DNA of 45,747 bases. Origin: CAYUHK01 sp964475165. GTDB taxonomy: Bacteria; Verrucomicrobiota; Kiritimatiellia; JAAZAB01. The translations under genes and the position numbers were made by a program. The notes under the pieces are model-generated. The model searched no databases. It had not been told where the DNA came from and saw only the letters and a program-made list of their open reading frames with translations. Location of the stretch: the NCBI GenBank assembly GCA_964475165.1, contig CAYYVN010000012.1, forward strand, positions 1 through 45,747, read 5' to 3'. This document shows, piece after piece, positions 16,320 to 24,023 of this stretch; the stretch's first letter is position 1; every line of letters starts with the position of its first letter.

Positions 16320-17090
16320 TCAGAGCTCCACCACCAAGCCATCGTAAGGCACACTGATCCCGGCCGGCAAGGCCTGTTGAACTTGGGTATGATCCAATTG
16401 ATGCCCGAGATGGGTGATGAAAGACTGGCGCGCGCCGATGCGCTGCAGGATGGCGACGCTTTCGGCCAGGGTGAAATGGGTGGGATGCTCTTCCTGCCGC
16501 AAGGCATCCAAAATCATCAGATCAATCCCGCGCAAGCGGCGCACGGTAGCATCATCCATCTGATGGCAATCAGGCACATAGGCCACAGCCTGACCGGCCG
16601 CTCGCAGGCAATAGCCGTAGGTGGGCAGATCAGCGTGCACCACGGGGATGGGCTCCACTCGCAAGCTGCCGATCTGGAAGGCGCCCGTGACCGCCCGCAT
16701 AGTCACGCGCGGATAGGCCAGCCCGGGCGGGGCCTGATTTTTAACATAGGGAAAGATACGCAGCAGATCATCCAAAGTGGCCGGCGGCGCATAGACCGGG
16801 ATAGCCGCCGCCTGCACGATATTAAAGCGGCGGATATCGTCAAAACCCATGATGTGATCGCTATGGCTGTGGGTGAAAAGCAGCGCATCCACCCGTGGCA
16901 CCTGGAAGCTCAGCACTTGCTCGCGGAAATCCGGTGGCGTATCGATCACGATATGCAAGCCGGCCGCCGCCAGATACAAGCTGGCGCGGCGGCGTTTGTT
17001 GCGTGGATCAGTGGAAAGGCACACCGGACAAGCGCACCCGATAGCCGGAACGCCAATCGAAGTGCCGGTACCCAGGAAGACAATTTTCAT
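16320..17090 (-). CDS. MBL-fold metallohydrolase, PhnP-like
   Basis: Metallo-beta-lactamase-fold hydrolase of 256 residues. The start MKIVFLGTGTSIGVPAIGCACPVC carries the Cys cluster that binds a structural zinc in PhnP-type phosphodiesterases; the catalytic metal motif is FTHSHSDHIMGFDD, followed by VVHADLPTYGY and THLGHQLDH. Relatives include PhnP (cyclic ribose phosphodiesterase) and many uncharacterised proteins next to lipoate or tRNA genes. There is no phosphonate operon around it, so the C-P lyase role is unlikely. It lies 51 nt downstream of hppA on the same strand and may be co-transcribed. Confidence 0.87.
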   Translation of the reverse strand: MKIVFLGTGTSIGVPAIGCACPVCLSTDPRNKRRRASLYLAAAGLHIVIDTPPDFREQVLSFQVPRVDALLFTHSHSDHIMGFDDIRRFNIVQAAAIPVYAPPATLDDLLRIFPYVKNQAPPGLAYPRVTMRAVTGAFQIGSLRVEPIPVVHADLPTYGYCLRAAGQAVAYVPDCHQMDDATVRRLRGIDLMILDALRQEEHPTHFTLAESVAILQRIGARQSFITHLGHQLDHTQVQQALPAGISVPYDGLVVEL

Positions 17091-17140
17091 TGGAACCGCC
17101 TGGCGCGCAAGAAGAGCTCGCGCGCCGCGCGCCGGCCGGG

Positions 17141-19567
17141 CTATGCCTCGGCCGGAATACGCATACTATAAAAGGAGCGGTAGATGAAAACCAGCGCCAC
17201 CACGAAGAACAGGATGCCCAACGCCGGTTTCAGCCAATTACTCGGCATGGTCACCGCAATCTCCACGGCCAGGAGCCCGAAGAGCGTGGTGAACTTGATC
17301 ACCGGGTTGAGGGCCACGGAGGAGGTATCCTTGAAGGGATCCCCGACCGTATCGCCCACGACACTGGCCGCATGCAGCTCGGTGCCTTTCATCCGCAAAT
17401 CAACCTCGACGATCTTCTTGGCATTGTCCCATGCGCCCCCGGCATTGGCCATGAAAATGGCCTGGAACAATCCAAAGAAGGCAATGGCCACCAGATAGCC
17501 GATGAAGAAATAGGGATTGAAGAAGGCCAGCGCCAGCGTCAGACAGAAGATGGCCACGAAGATATTGATCATCCCGCGCTGGGCATAGACGGTGCAAATG
17601 CGCACGACTTCCTTGCTATCCTTGATGGAAGCGGTCTCGCTATCGAGCTGGATATTTTCCTTGATATAGACCACGGCGCGATGCGCGCCGGTGACCACCG
17701 CCTGGGTGGCCGCGCCGGTGAACCAGTAAATCACCGCGCCGCCCATCAGCAAGCCCAGGATCATCTCCGGCTGCACGATGCTCAAACGCGCGATCACATT
17801 GCCATAGAAGGCATCCAGCAGCAGAATAATGCCGAAGATCATGGTGGTGGCGCCGACGACCGCCGTGCCGATCAAGACCGGCTTGGCGGTGGCCTTGAAG
17901 GTATTGCCGGCCCCATCGTTTTTCTCAAGGGCATACCTGGCCTTCTCGAAATCTGGCTCGAAACCGAACAGCCGCTTGATTTCCTCCTTGATGCCGGGGC
18001 GCGCTTCGATGCGGCTCAGTTCATAGACCGACTGCGCATTATCCGCGACCGGCCCAAAGCTATCCACGGCAATCGTCACCGGCCCCATGCTCAGGAATCC
18101 GAAAGCCACCAGGCCGAAGGCGAAGATGGAAGCCGCGAACCCGATTTCAGGCGGCATCAGCTTGACCAGATCCGGATGCAGGGAAATCCGATAGCTGATG
18201 AACATCAGCACCATGATCAGGAGGCCCTCCCAAAAAGCCGAAAAATTGCCGGCGACGAACCCGGAGAGAATATTCAAGGAGGCCCCGCCCTGCCGGGACG
18301 AAGTGACCACTTCCTTGACATGGCGCGCATTGGTACTGGTGAAGATCTTGGTGAACTCCGGGATCAAAGCTCCGGCCAGCGTGCCGCAGCTGATGATCAC
18401 CGAAAGGGCCCACCACAATCCGCCGAAAGTGGCGGCGGGAAACAGCAACCAGCTGGCCAGAAAGGTCACCAGCACCGAAACCAGGGAGGTGATCCAGACC
18501 AGTTGGGTCAGGGGAACTTCCGCATTGAAATCATCGGCCTGCGCATACCTGGCGGCCGCCAGCTTTTCGTTGATGAAATATGAGGCCAGCGAAGTCAGGA
18601 TCATCAGAATACGCATGACGAAGATCCAGACGATCAACTGTCCGCACAGGATAGGATTGGCCACCAGGGCCAGGGCCAGGAAAGCGATCAAGGCCACGCC
18701 GGTCACGCCGTAGGTTTCGAAGCCATCGGCGGTGGGGCCGACGCTATCGCCGGCGTTATCGCCGGTGCAATCGGCAATGACGCCCGGGTTCTTGGGGTCA
18801 TCTTCCGGGAGCTTAAAGATGATCTTCATCAAATCCGAACCGATATCGGCGATCTTGGTGAAAATACCGCCGCAGATACGCAGCACGCTGGCGCCCAGTG
18901 ATTCTCCGATGGCGAAACCGATGAAGCAGGGGCCGGCCAGATGTTTGGGGAGAAAAGCCAGGATACAGATCATGAAAAAGAGCTCCACGCTGACCAGCAA
19001 GAGGCCCACGCTCATGCCGGACTTCATGGGGATGGCCACGGAGAGCCAAGGCTTGCCGCGCAAAGCCGCAAAGGCCGAGCGCGAATTAGCCCGGGTATTG
19101 ATGCGGATCCCGAACCAGGCCACACCATAGGAGCCCAGGATACCGAGCACCGAGGCCAGCAGGATAACGACGATATTGAGCAGGGTTTGCTGCTGAAGCC
19201 AGCCGAAATAATAGAGCATGCTGAGGGCGATCAAGCCCCAGAGGATCAATAGGAATCTACCCTGCTGAAAGAGATAGGTCTTGCAGGTCTCCCAGATCAG
19301 CTGGGACACTTCGCTCATGCTGGCATGCACCGGCATGGCCTTGGTCTGAGCGTATTGTATCAAGCCAAAGATTAAACCGATCACGCAAATACCCAGGCCG
19401 ATATACAACAGCAAGAGGCCGCTGACCGGCGTGCCCAGGATAGCAAAGCTAACCGCACTTAAATCCGGCAGATTGATATCGGCCTCGCCGGCCCAAGCGG
19501 ACCCAGCCACGCCCAAGATCACCATAGCCATAATGCTCCAGACCATCCATCGCCCGATCCGCTTCAT
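17141..19567 (-). CDS. hppA: Membrane-bound ion-pumping pyrophosphatase
   Basis: Integral inner-membrane pump of 808 residues with about 16 membrane segments and an N-terminal signal-like helix ending SAWAGEAD. It couples pyrophosphate hydrolysis to cation export. Active-site motifs are recognisable but diverged: GGIFTKIADIGSDLMK, EDDPKNPGVIADCTGDNAGD (usually DNVGDNVGD), VDSFGPVADNAQSV and GDTVGDPFKDTS. Lys is present in GNTFKATAKP at the position that is Ala in K+-dependent enzymes, so it is probably K+-independent and proton-pumping; ion specificity is inference. The Cys-Thr in ADCTGD and the SVGPTADGFE segment mark a divergent clade. AAGGAGG precedes the ATG, behind a strong promoter. Confidence 0.93.
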   Translation of the reverse strand: MKRIGRWMVWSIMAMVILGVAGSAWAGEADINLPDLSAVSFAILGTPVSGLLLLYIGLGICVIGLIFGLIQYAQTKAMPVHASMSEVSQLIWETCKTYLFQQGRFLLILWGLIALSMLYYFGWLQQQTLLNIVVILLASVLGILGSYGVAWFGIRINTRANSRSAFAALRGKPWLSVAIPMKSGMSVGLLLVSVELFFMICILAFLPKHLAGPCFIGFAIGESLGASVLRICGGIFTKIADIGSDLMKIIFKLPEDDPKNPGVIADCTGDNAGDSVGPTADGFETYGVTGVALIAFLALALVANPILCGQLIVWIFVMRILMILTSLASYFINEKLAAARYAQADDFNAEVPLTQLVWITSLVSVLVTFLASWLLFPAATFGGLWWALSVIISCGTLAGALIPEFTKIFTSTNARHVKEVVTSSRQGGASLNILSGFVAGNFSAFWEGLLIMVLMFISYRISLHPDLVKLMPPEIGFAASIFAFGLVAFGFLSMGPVTIAVDSFGPVADNAQSVYELSRIEARPGIKEEIKRLFGFEPDFEKARYALEKNDGAGNTFKATAKPVLIGTAVVGATTMIFGIILLLDAFYGNVIARLSIVQPEMILGLLMGGAVIYWFTGAATQAVVTGAHRAVVYIKENIQLDSETASIKDSKEVVRICTVYAQRGMINIFVAIFCLTLALAFFNPYFFIGYLVAIAFFGLFQAIFMANAGGAWDNAKKIVEVDLRMKGTELHAASVVGDTVGDPFKDTSSVALNPVIKFTTLFGLLAVEIAVTMPSNWLKPALGILFFVVALVFIYRSFYSMRIPAEA

Positions 19568-19626
19568 GTTGCTAACCCCTCCTTGATGCGCTTGCCAACG
19601 CTGGGTGAATACAAATAAATGGGGGT

Positions 19627-19655
19627 ATGATAGGCCAGCCAGCCAGCCGCGTCAA
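19627..19655 (-). promoter_or_regulatory. Sigma-70-type promoter of hppA
   Basis: On the minus strand TTGACG (-35) and TATCAT (-10) lie exactly 17 nt apart, giving a leader of about 50 nt before hppA. Bases around the -10 (CCTATCATA) are shared with the ilvC promoter. Confidence 0.6.
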
Positions 19656-19672
19656 TGCTTTTACAGCCGGCA

Positions 19673-20674
19673 CTAGTGATCGCCGGCCAGAGGCGCGCCC
19701 TGCTCTGGTCGCCGGCGCCGGATGAGCGAAGCCAGCACGGAAAGGGCGAGCAAGGCGGCGATGACACCCAACGCCAGGCCGGTGGGCATTCTGAAAACAT
19801 CAGCCAGCAGCATCTTAATCCCCACAAAGATCAGGATCAGCGCAAGACCATAATGCAGTTGATGGAAACGGCTCATCATCCCCGCCAAGGCAAAGTAGAG
19901 TGCGCGCAGGCCCAGAATGGCAAAAGCATTGGAAGAATAAACGATGAAAGGATCGGTGGTGACCGCCAGGATGGCGGGGATGGAATCGAAAGCAAAAAAC
20001 AGGTCGGTGGTTTCCACCACCAGCAATACCACTAAAAGCGGTGTGGCCAACCAGCGCCCGCCACGGCGCACCATAAAGCGGCCGCCCTCATATTGCTCGC
20101 TCAGGGGCAGCCAGCGCCGGAACAGCCTCAAGAGCGGATTTTTCTCGGGATGAACCAGGCGCCCTTTTTGCCCTAGCATCTTGAAGCCGGTTAGAACCAA
20201 AAAGATGCCAAAGATATAGATGATCCCATGAAAATGCCGCAGCAGAGCTATGCCCAGAATGATGAAGAGTGCCCGCATGACCAGGGCACCGAAAATACCC
20301 CAGAAAAGCACTCGATATTGATAGGGAGCCGGAACGCGAAAATAGGAAAAGATCAGCAGGAAGACAAACATGTTGTCTATGCTCAAGGAATACTCGATCA
20401 AATAGCCGGTGAAAAACTCGAGCGCCCGCTCCGGTCCGCGCCAGAATAAAAGCAGCCCGTTAAAAGCCAAGGCCAGGACTACCCAGAAGGTCACCCCCAG
20501 CAGGGATTCCTTAAGCGACAGCGCGCGTTGGCGGCGATGCAGAACTCCTAGATCCAAGAACAATAAGGCCAGCATACCGAGATTAAAAACCACCCAAACC
20601 CAGACCTGATTAGCGTGTAGCATATATTCCTCTGGCTCTGCAGATAGCGCGGCTATCGAATCCAGCCGCATCAT
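19673..20674 (-). CDS. TerC/Alx-family integral membrane protein
   Basis: Polytopic inner-membrane protein of 333 residues with about nine hydrophobic segments. FTGYLIEYSLSIDNMFVFLLIFSYFRVP is the family hallmark with conserved Glu/Ser/Asp/Asn, and LLVVETTDLFFAFDSIPAILAVTTDPFIVYSSNAFAILGLR contains the paired acidic motif that repeats it. Members (Alx, TerC, YkoY) export manganese or take part in metal loading of exported enzymes. I chose the ATG at 20674: AGGAGG lies 8 nt upstream; the frame is open 60 bases further but with a worse site. It is divergent from hcp, and the spacer upstream is GC-rich with hairpins, though not a recognisable yybP-ykoY manganese switch. Confidence 0.9.
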   Translation of the reverse strand: MMRLDSIAALSAEPEEYMLHANQVWVWVVFNLGMLALLFLDLGVLHRRQRALSLKESLLGVTFWVVLALAFNGLLLFWRGPERALEFFTGYLIEYSLSIDNMFVFLLIFSYFRVPAPYQYRVLFWGIFGALVMRALFIILGIALLRHFHGIIYIFGIFLVLTGFKMLGQKGRLVHPEKNPLLRLFRRWLPLSEQYEGGRFMVRRGGRWLATPLLVVLLVVETTDLFFAFDSIPAILAVTTDPFIVYSSNAFAILGLRALYFALAGMMSRFHQLHYGLALILIFVGIKMLLADVFRMPTGLALGVIAALLALSVLASLIRRRRPEQGAPLAGDH

Positions 20675-20737
20675 AGGAACTCCCTCCTGCCCAGGCAACA
20701 TTATCCGGAAAGCATCTCCAAGCCGCCGGGGCACCTG

Positions 20738-20767
20738 CCGGGCGCTCTCCGCCCGGGGCGGCGCCCC
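20738..20767. repeat. Overlapping GC-rich inverted repeats in the terC leader
   Basis: A perfect 7-bp stem CCGGGCG/CGCCCGG with loop CTCTC (20738-20756) overlaps a second stem GGGGC/GCCCC (20755-20767). They share two bases, so both cannot form in full at once. They lie about 65 nt upstream of the TerC-family start codon on its transcribed strand. I see no conserved core of the manganese riboswitch. Confidence 0.5.
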
Positions 20768-20846
20768 TGAGCCACCCGCCGGCGAGCCGCGCCCGGCCAG
20801 GCCAGGGCCAGCCAGCGGCCTGTAAAAGGCGCGTTTTTTTAGGGTT

Positions 20847-20875
20847 GTGACAGGGACTGATTATGCTACGATACT
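20847..20875 (+). promoter_or_regulatory. Candidate promoter of hcp
   Basis: GTGACA and GATACT are separated by 17 nt, about 65 nt upstream of hcp. The neighbouring TTGTGAC resembles one half of a CRP/FNR-type site, but the second half is not palindromic, so a redox regulator is only a possibility. Confidence 0.3.
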
Positions 20876-20946
20876 CGCCATAGGTTTGCATTTCCCTGGA
20901 TATTTGCTGGGGGCCTCTCCCCAGAAGCATGAATTGGAAAATTACT

Positions 20947-22620
20947 ATGAATATGTTTTGCTATCAATGTGAACAGACGGCCCGCGGCAGCGGATGCACA
21001 GCGCATGGAGTGTGTGGCAAAGATCCGCAAACGGCGGCGCTCCAGGATCTTTTGGTCCAGCAAACGAAGCAGATCGGGGCCTTGGCCCATGCGGCGCGCC
21101 GGCTCGGCGCCAAGGATCCGGCCCTGGATCGTTTCATCCTCGATGCCCTCTTCACCACTGTCACCAATGTTAATTTTGATCCGCAACGCCTCCAGACCCT
21201 GCTGGTGGCCTCCGCCGCCATCAAGAAGCAGGCCCAAACCCTTTATGAAAAGGCCTGTCGAGCAAAGGGACAAACGCCCGCTATAAGCGCGGAAATGCTG
21301 GGCGCCCCCCTGGCCAAAGATTTAGCCGGCTTGGTGAAACAGGGCCTGGCCGCTGGCATTCCGCAGCGCCAGGAGACCTGGGGCACAGATATTGCCGGGC
21401 TGCAGGAGCTTTTGGTTTCCGGCCTGAAAGGCATGGCTTCCTATGCGCATCATGCCCTCATTTTGGGCCAGGAAGATGATGAGGTCTACGCTTTCTTTCA
21501 CGAAGCCTTAGACGCTTTATTGACCGATCCCCATCCCACGCTGGAGGGGTTATTGCAACTGTGCCTGCGTTGTGGAGCAATCAATCTGCGGGTTATGCAG
21601 CTTTTAGACGCCGCCCACACAGGCGCTTATGGGCATCCGGAGCCCACTGCGGTCCGCATTCATCCTTTGAAAGGCAAAGCCATCCTCATCTCCGGCCATG
21701 ATCTCAAAGACCTGGAAGAGCTGCTCAAACAAACCGTCGGCACGGGCATCAAGGTCTATACCCATGGTGAAATGCTGCCCGCGCATGGCTATCCCGAGCT
21801 GCGCAAATACAAGCATCTCGCGGGCAACTATGGCGGCGCCTGGCAGGATCAACAGATTGAGTTCAGCGATTTCCCCGGCGCCATTCTGATGACCACCAAT
21901 TGCATTCAGAAACCAAAAAAGAATTATCTGGACCGCATCTTCACCTGCGGCCTGGTGGCCTGGCCGGGTGTGAAGCATATTTCTGACCGCAACTTCGCGC
22001 CGGTGATCCAAGCCGCCCTGGCGGCCGAAGGCTTCAAAATGGATGGCCCGGATCAGACCATCCTGGTGGGCTTCGGCCACCATACCGTCTTGAATGTAGC
22101 CGATAAGATCGTCCAGGCCGTGCAATCCGGCGCGATCCGGCGTTTCTTTCTCGTCGGCGGCTGCGATGGTGCCAAGAGTGGCCGTAACTACTACTCGGAT
22201 TTTGCGCGCCAAGTGCCGGATGACTGCATCATCCTGACTCTAGCCTGCGGCAAGTACCGCTTCAACAAACTGGAGTTTGGCACGCTGGGCGGTATCCCGC
22301 GCCTGCTCGACTGCGGGCAATGCAACGACGCCTACTCGGCCATTCGGATCGCCCAGGCGCTGGCCGAGGCTTTTCAATGTGGTATCAATGATCTACCGCT
22401 CTCCCTGATCCTCTCCTGGTATGAACAGAAGGCCGTATGTATTTTGCTGACGCTGCTCCACCTGGGCCTTCATAATATGCGCCTGGGTCCCAGCCTGCCA
22501 GCCTGTCTGACGCCGGCCACCCTGCAAATCTTGATCGATAAATTCAAAATCGCGCCCATCACCACGGCGGCCGATGATTTGCGGGCTATTCTGGGCGATG
22601 GAGAAAACACCGCCCGCTAG
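20947..22620 (+). CDS. hcp: Hydroxylamine reductase (hybrid-cluster protein)
   Basis: Cytosolic Fe-S protein of 557 residues that reduces hydroxylamine and, in enteric bacteria, nitric oxide. The N-terminal cysteines (C5, C8, C17, C23; spacing C-x2-C-x8-C-x5-C in MFCYQCEQT...GCTAHGVCGK) match the class of strict anaerobes rather than the enterobacterial class. Hybrid-cluster regions are visible: LISGHDLKDLEELL, ATTNCIQKP-like MTTNCIQKPKKNY, GGCDGAKSGRNYY, LACGKYRFNK and DCGQCNDAYSA. The start at 20947 gives the usual MNMFCYQCEQT opening; an in-frame ATG at 20929 adds six residues. No NADH oxidoreductase (hcr) is adjacent, so the electron donor is unknown. A cupin gene follows 49 nt later. Confidence 0.95.
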   Translation: MNMFCYQCEQTARGSGCTAHGVCGKDPQTAALQDLLVQQTKQIGALAHAARRLGAKDPALDRFILDALFTTVTNVNFDPQRLQTLLVASAAIKKQAQTLYEKACRAKGQTPAISAEMLGAPLAKDLAGLVKQGLAAGIPQRQETWGTDIAGLQELLVSGLKGMASYAHHALILGQEDDEVYAFFHEALDALLTDPHPTLEGLLQLCLRCGAINLRVMQLLDAAHTGAYGHPEPTAVRIHPLKGKAILISGHDLKDLEELLKQTVGTGIKVYTHGEMLPAHGYPELRKYKHLAGNYGGAWQDQQIEFSDFPGAILMTTNCIQKPKKNYLDRIFTCGLVAWPGVKHISDRNFAPVIQAALAAEGFKMDGPDQTILVGFGHHTVLNVADKIVQAVQSGAIRRFFLVGGCDGAKSGRNYYSDFARQVPDDCIILTLACGKYRFNKLEFGTLGGIPRLLDCGQCNDAYSAIRIAQALAEAFQCGINDLPLSLILSWYEQKAVCILLTLLHLGLHNMRLGPSLPACLTPATLQILIDKFKIAPITTAADDLRAILGDGENTAR

Positions 22621-22669
22621 CCATGCTGGCGCAGGGCACAGCCAAACCAAGCAGCTCAAGGAGATCGGC

Positions 22670-23002
22670 ATGCCATCCAAAAATCTGCTCAAAAGCAAAG
22701 CCCTGGATTTAAAGCGCCTGGTGAGTTATGCCCGCGCGGCGATCGTCAGCCAGGCCCTGATTGCCAAACCTTCCGGCACCTTGACGCTCTTTGCCTTTGA
22801 TGCCGGTCAAGGGCTCAGTGAGCATACGGCCCCCTATGACGCCGTGCTGCAGATCTTGGAAGGCGAAGCGCAAGTGACTATCGCCGGCAAGAAACTCAAG
22901 GCCCGCACCGGCCAAATCGTGGTCCTGCCCGCTCGGGTACCCCATGCCGTCCAGGCGCTCAAAAGATTCAAAATGCTCTTGATCATGATCCGGCAGAAAT
23001 AG
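22670..23002 (+). CDS. Small cupin-domain protein linked to hcp
   Basis: Single-domain cupin of 110 residues. GQGLSEHTAPYDAVLQILEGEAQVTI covers the first cupin motif (G..SEH.....E) and ARTGQIVVLPARVPHAVQAL the second with its metal-ligand His. It lacks any additional domain. The function is unknown; small cupins beside hcp recur in anaerobes, so a role in nitrosative stress or in sensing is plausible, not shown. AAGGAG lies 6 nt before the ATG at 22670, an excellent ribosome-binding site that decides the start although the frame is open earlier. It probably forms an operon with hcp. Confidence 0.85.
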   Translation: MPSKNLLKSKALDLKRLVSYARAAIVSQALIAKPSGTLTLFAFDAGQGLSEHTAPYDAVLQILEGEAQVTIAGKKLKARTGQIVVLPARVPHAVQALKRFKMLLIMIRQK

Positions 23003-23086
23003 GTCGGATGCGAGCCGGCTCCCGGCGCGGTTCTGCCGATTGGGCCGCGCCTCTTGCCGCCCGGCCGGCCCAGGTGGCGATTGAGC

Positions 23087-23114
23087 TTGTAATAAAAGCA
23101 CGCGGCGCTATGCT
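23087..23114 (+). promoter_or_regulatory. Candidate promoter of pyrF
   Basis: TTGTAA and TATGCT are separated by 16 nt, about 55 nt before the pyrF start. The preceding spacer after the cupin gene is GC-rich without an obvious terminator. Confidence 0.45.
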
Positions 23115-23170
23115 CTCCCCTGAATCAAATGATGGCTCACACCCATCCCATATGGAAAGAGGATAGATGC

Positions 23171-23884
23171 ATGGAAAGACCGGCCTTAATTCTGGCTCTC
23201 GACCGCCCTTCGCTCAAGGAAAATCTGATGGTGCTGGAGCGCCTGCCGGAAGCTATCCGCCAGGTTAAAGTTGGCCTGGAGCTTTTTACGGCCGAGGGGC
23301 CCCAGGCTCTGCGGGCATTGCAGGCGCGCGGGAAGCGGATTTTCTTGGACCTCAAGCTGCATGATATCCCCAATACGGTGGCGCGCGCCGTAACGGCCGC
23401 CGCGGCCTTGGGCGTATCCATGCTGACGCTGCATGCCTCTGGTGGCCGCGCCATGCTGCAGGCGGCGGTCGCCGCCGCGCGGCGGTACGGACCGCAAGCT
23501 CCGCGACTGCTCGCCGTCACAGCGCTCACCAGCCTGGCGCCGGAGGATTTACCCACCATCGGCGTGCAGCGCTACATGACCGAGCATGTTTTGGCCCTGG
23601 GCTCCCTGGCCCTGGATTGCGGCCTGGATGGTCTGGTATGTTCCGCTCACGAAGCATCGGCTCTGCGGCAAAGCTTTGGCTCAGACCCCCTCCTGGTTAT
23701 CCCGGGTATTCGACCCGCCGGCAACGCTCATGCCGATCAAAAACGCGGCGCCACCCCAGCGGCAGCTGTGGCCGCCGGAGCAACCTTCCTGGTGGTTGGC
23801 CGGCCGATTTTAGAGGCCTCGGATCCGCAGGCGGCGGCCCTGGCCATTCTCAACGAAATGGCCGCCGCCGCCCAAAAGATATGA
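23171..23884 (+). CDS. pyrF: Orotidine-5'-phosphate decarboxylase
   Basis: Last enzyme of de novo UMP synthesis, converting OMP to UMP. The 237-residue TIM barrel shows ALILALDRPS at the start, VKVGLELFTAEGP, the catalytic FLDLKLHDIPNTV (Lys-Asp network), LLAVTALTSL, GLVCSAHEA, VIPGIRPAG and FLVVGRPILEASDP for phosphate binding. The ATG at 23171 precedes the barrel directly and has GAGG about 9 nt upstream; an in-frame ATG at 23129 would add 14 unconserved residues. Apparently a single-gene unit, with a candidate promoter just upstream. Confidence 0.95.
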   Translation: MERPALILALDRPSLKENLMVLERLPEAIRQVKVGLELFTAEGPQALRALQARGKRIFLDLKLHDIPNTVARAVTAAAALGVSMLTLHASGGRAMLQAAVAAARRYGPQAPRLLAVTALTSLAPEDLPTIGVQRYMTEHVLALGSLALDCGLDGLVCSAHEASALRQSFGSDPLLVIPGIRPAGNAHADQKRGATPAAAVAAGATFLVVGRPILEASDPQAAALAILNEMAAAAQKI

Positions 23885-23948
23885 TGCCCCCGACCCGGAT
23901 CAGCGGATGGCTGGATAGAAAGGAAATTATTTTGGGTGCTTGAGGAGA

Positions 23949-23965
23949 AGCAAAGCAACTTTGCT
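23949..23965. repeat. Perfect 7-bp inverted repeat before the REC-HPt gene
   Basis: AGCAAAG and CTTTGCT flank a 3-nt loop CAA. It lies between pyrF and the REC-HPt gene. No T-run follows on either side, so it is not a standard terminator; it may be a leader hairpin or chance. Confidence 0.35.
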
Positions 23966-24023
23966 CATCACGCGGGCCTCAGCCAGCCCGGAGCTATGCC
24001 TTCATCCTCAGTCTCCAGAGCTC

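Noticed and set aside
17090..18583. Long plus-strand frame opposite hppA (about 497 codons)
   Set aside because: His/Asp/Gly-rich composition is the expected antisense of the conserved pyrophosphatase codons; no independent support.
20690..20845. yybP-ykoY manganese riboswitch upstream of the TerC-family gene
   Set aside because: The conserved GGGGAGUAG-like core is not present; only generic GC-rich hairpins are seen.
20845..20865. CRP/FNR or HcpR operator before hcp
   Set aside because: Only one half-site (TTGTGAC) is visible; there is no palindromic partner at a proper spacing.
20929..20946. Upstream ATG for hcp
   Set aside because: It adds six residues before the usual MNMFCYQC start of the family, and neither start has a better ribosome-binding site.
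23940..24023. TTG start giving a longer REC-HPt protein
   Set aside because: The extra 28 residues lack receiver-domain similarity, and the ATG at 24024 lies right at the conserved start of the fold.
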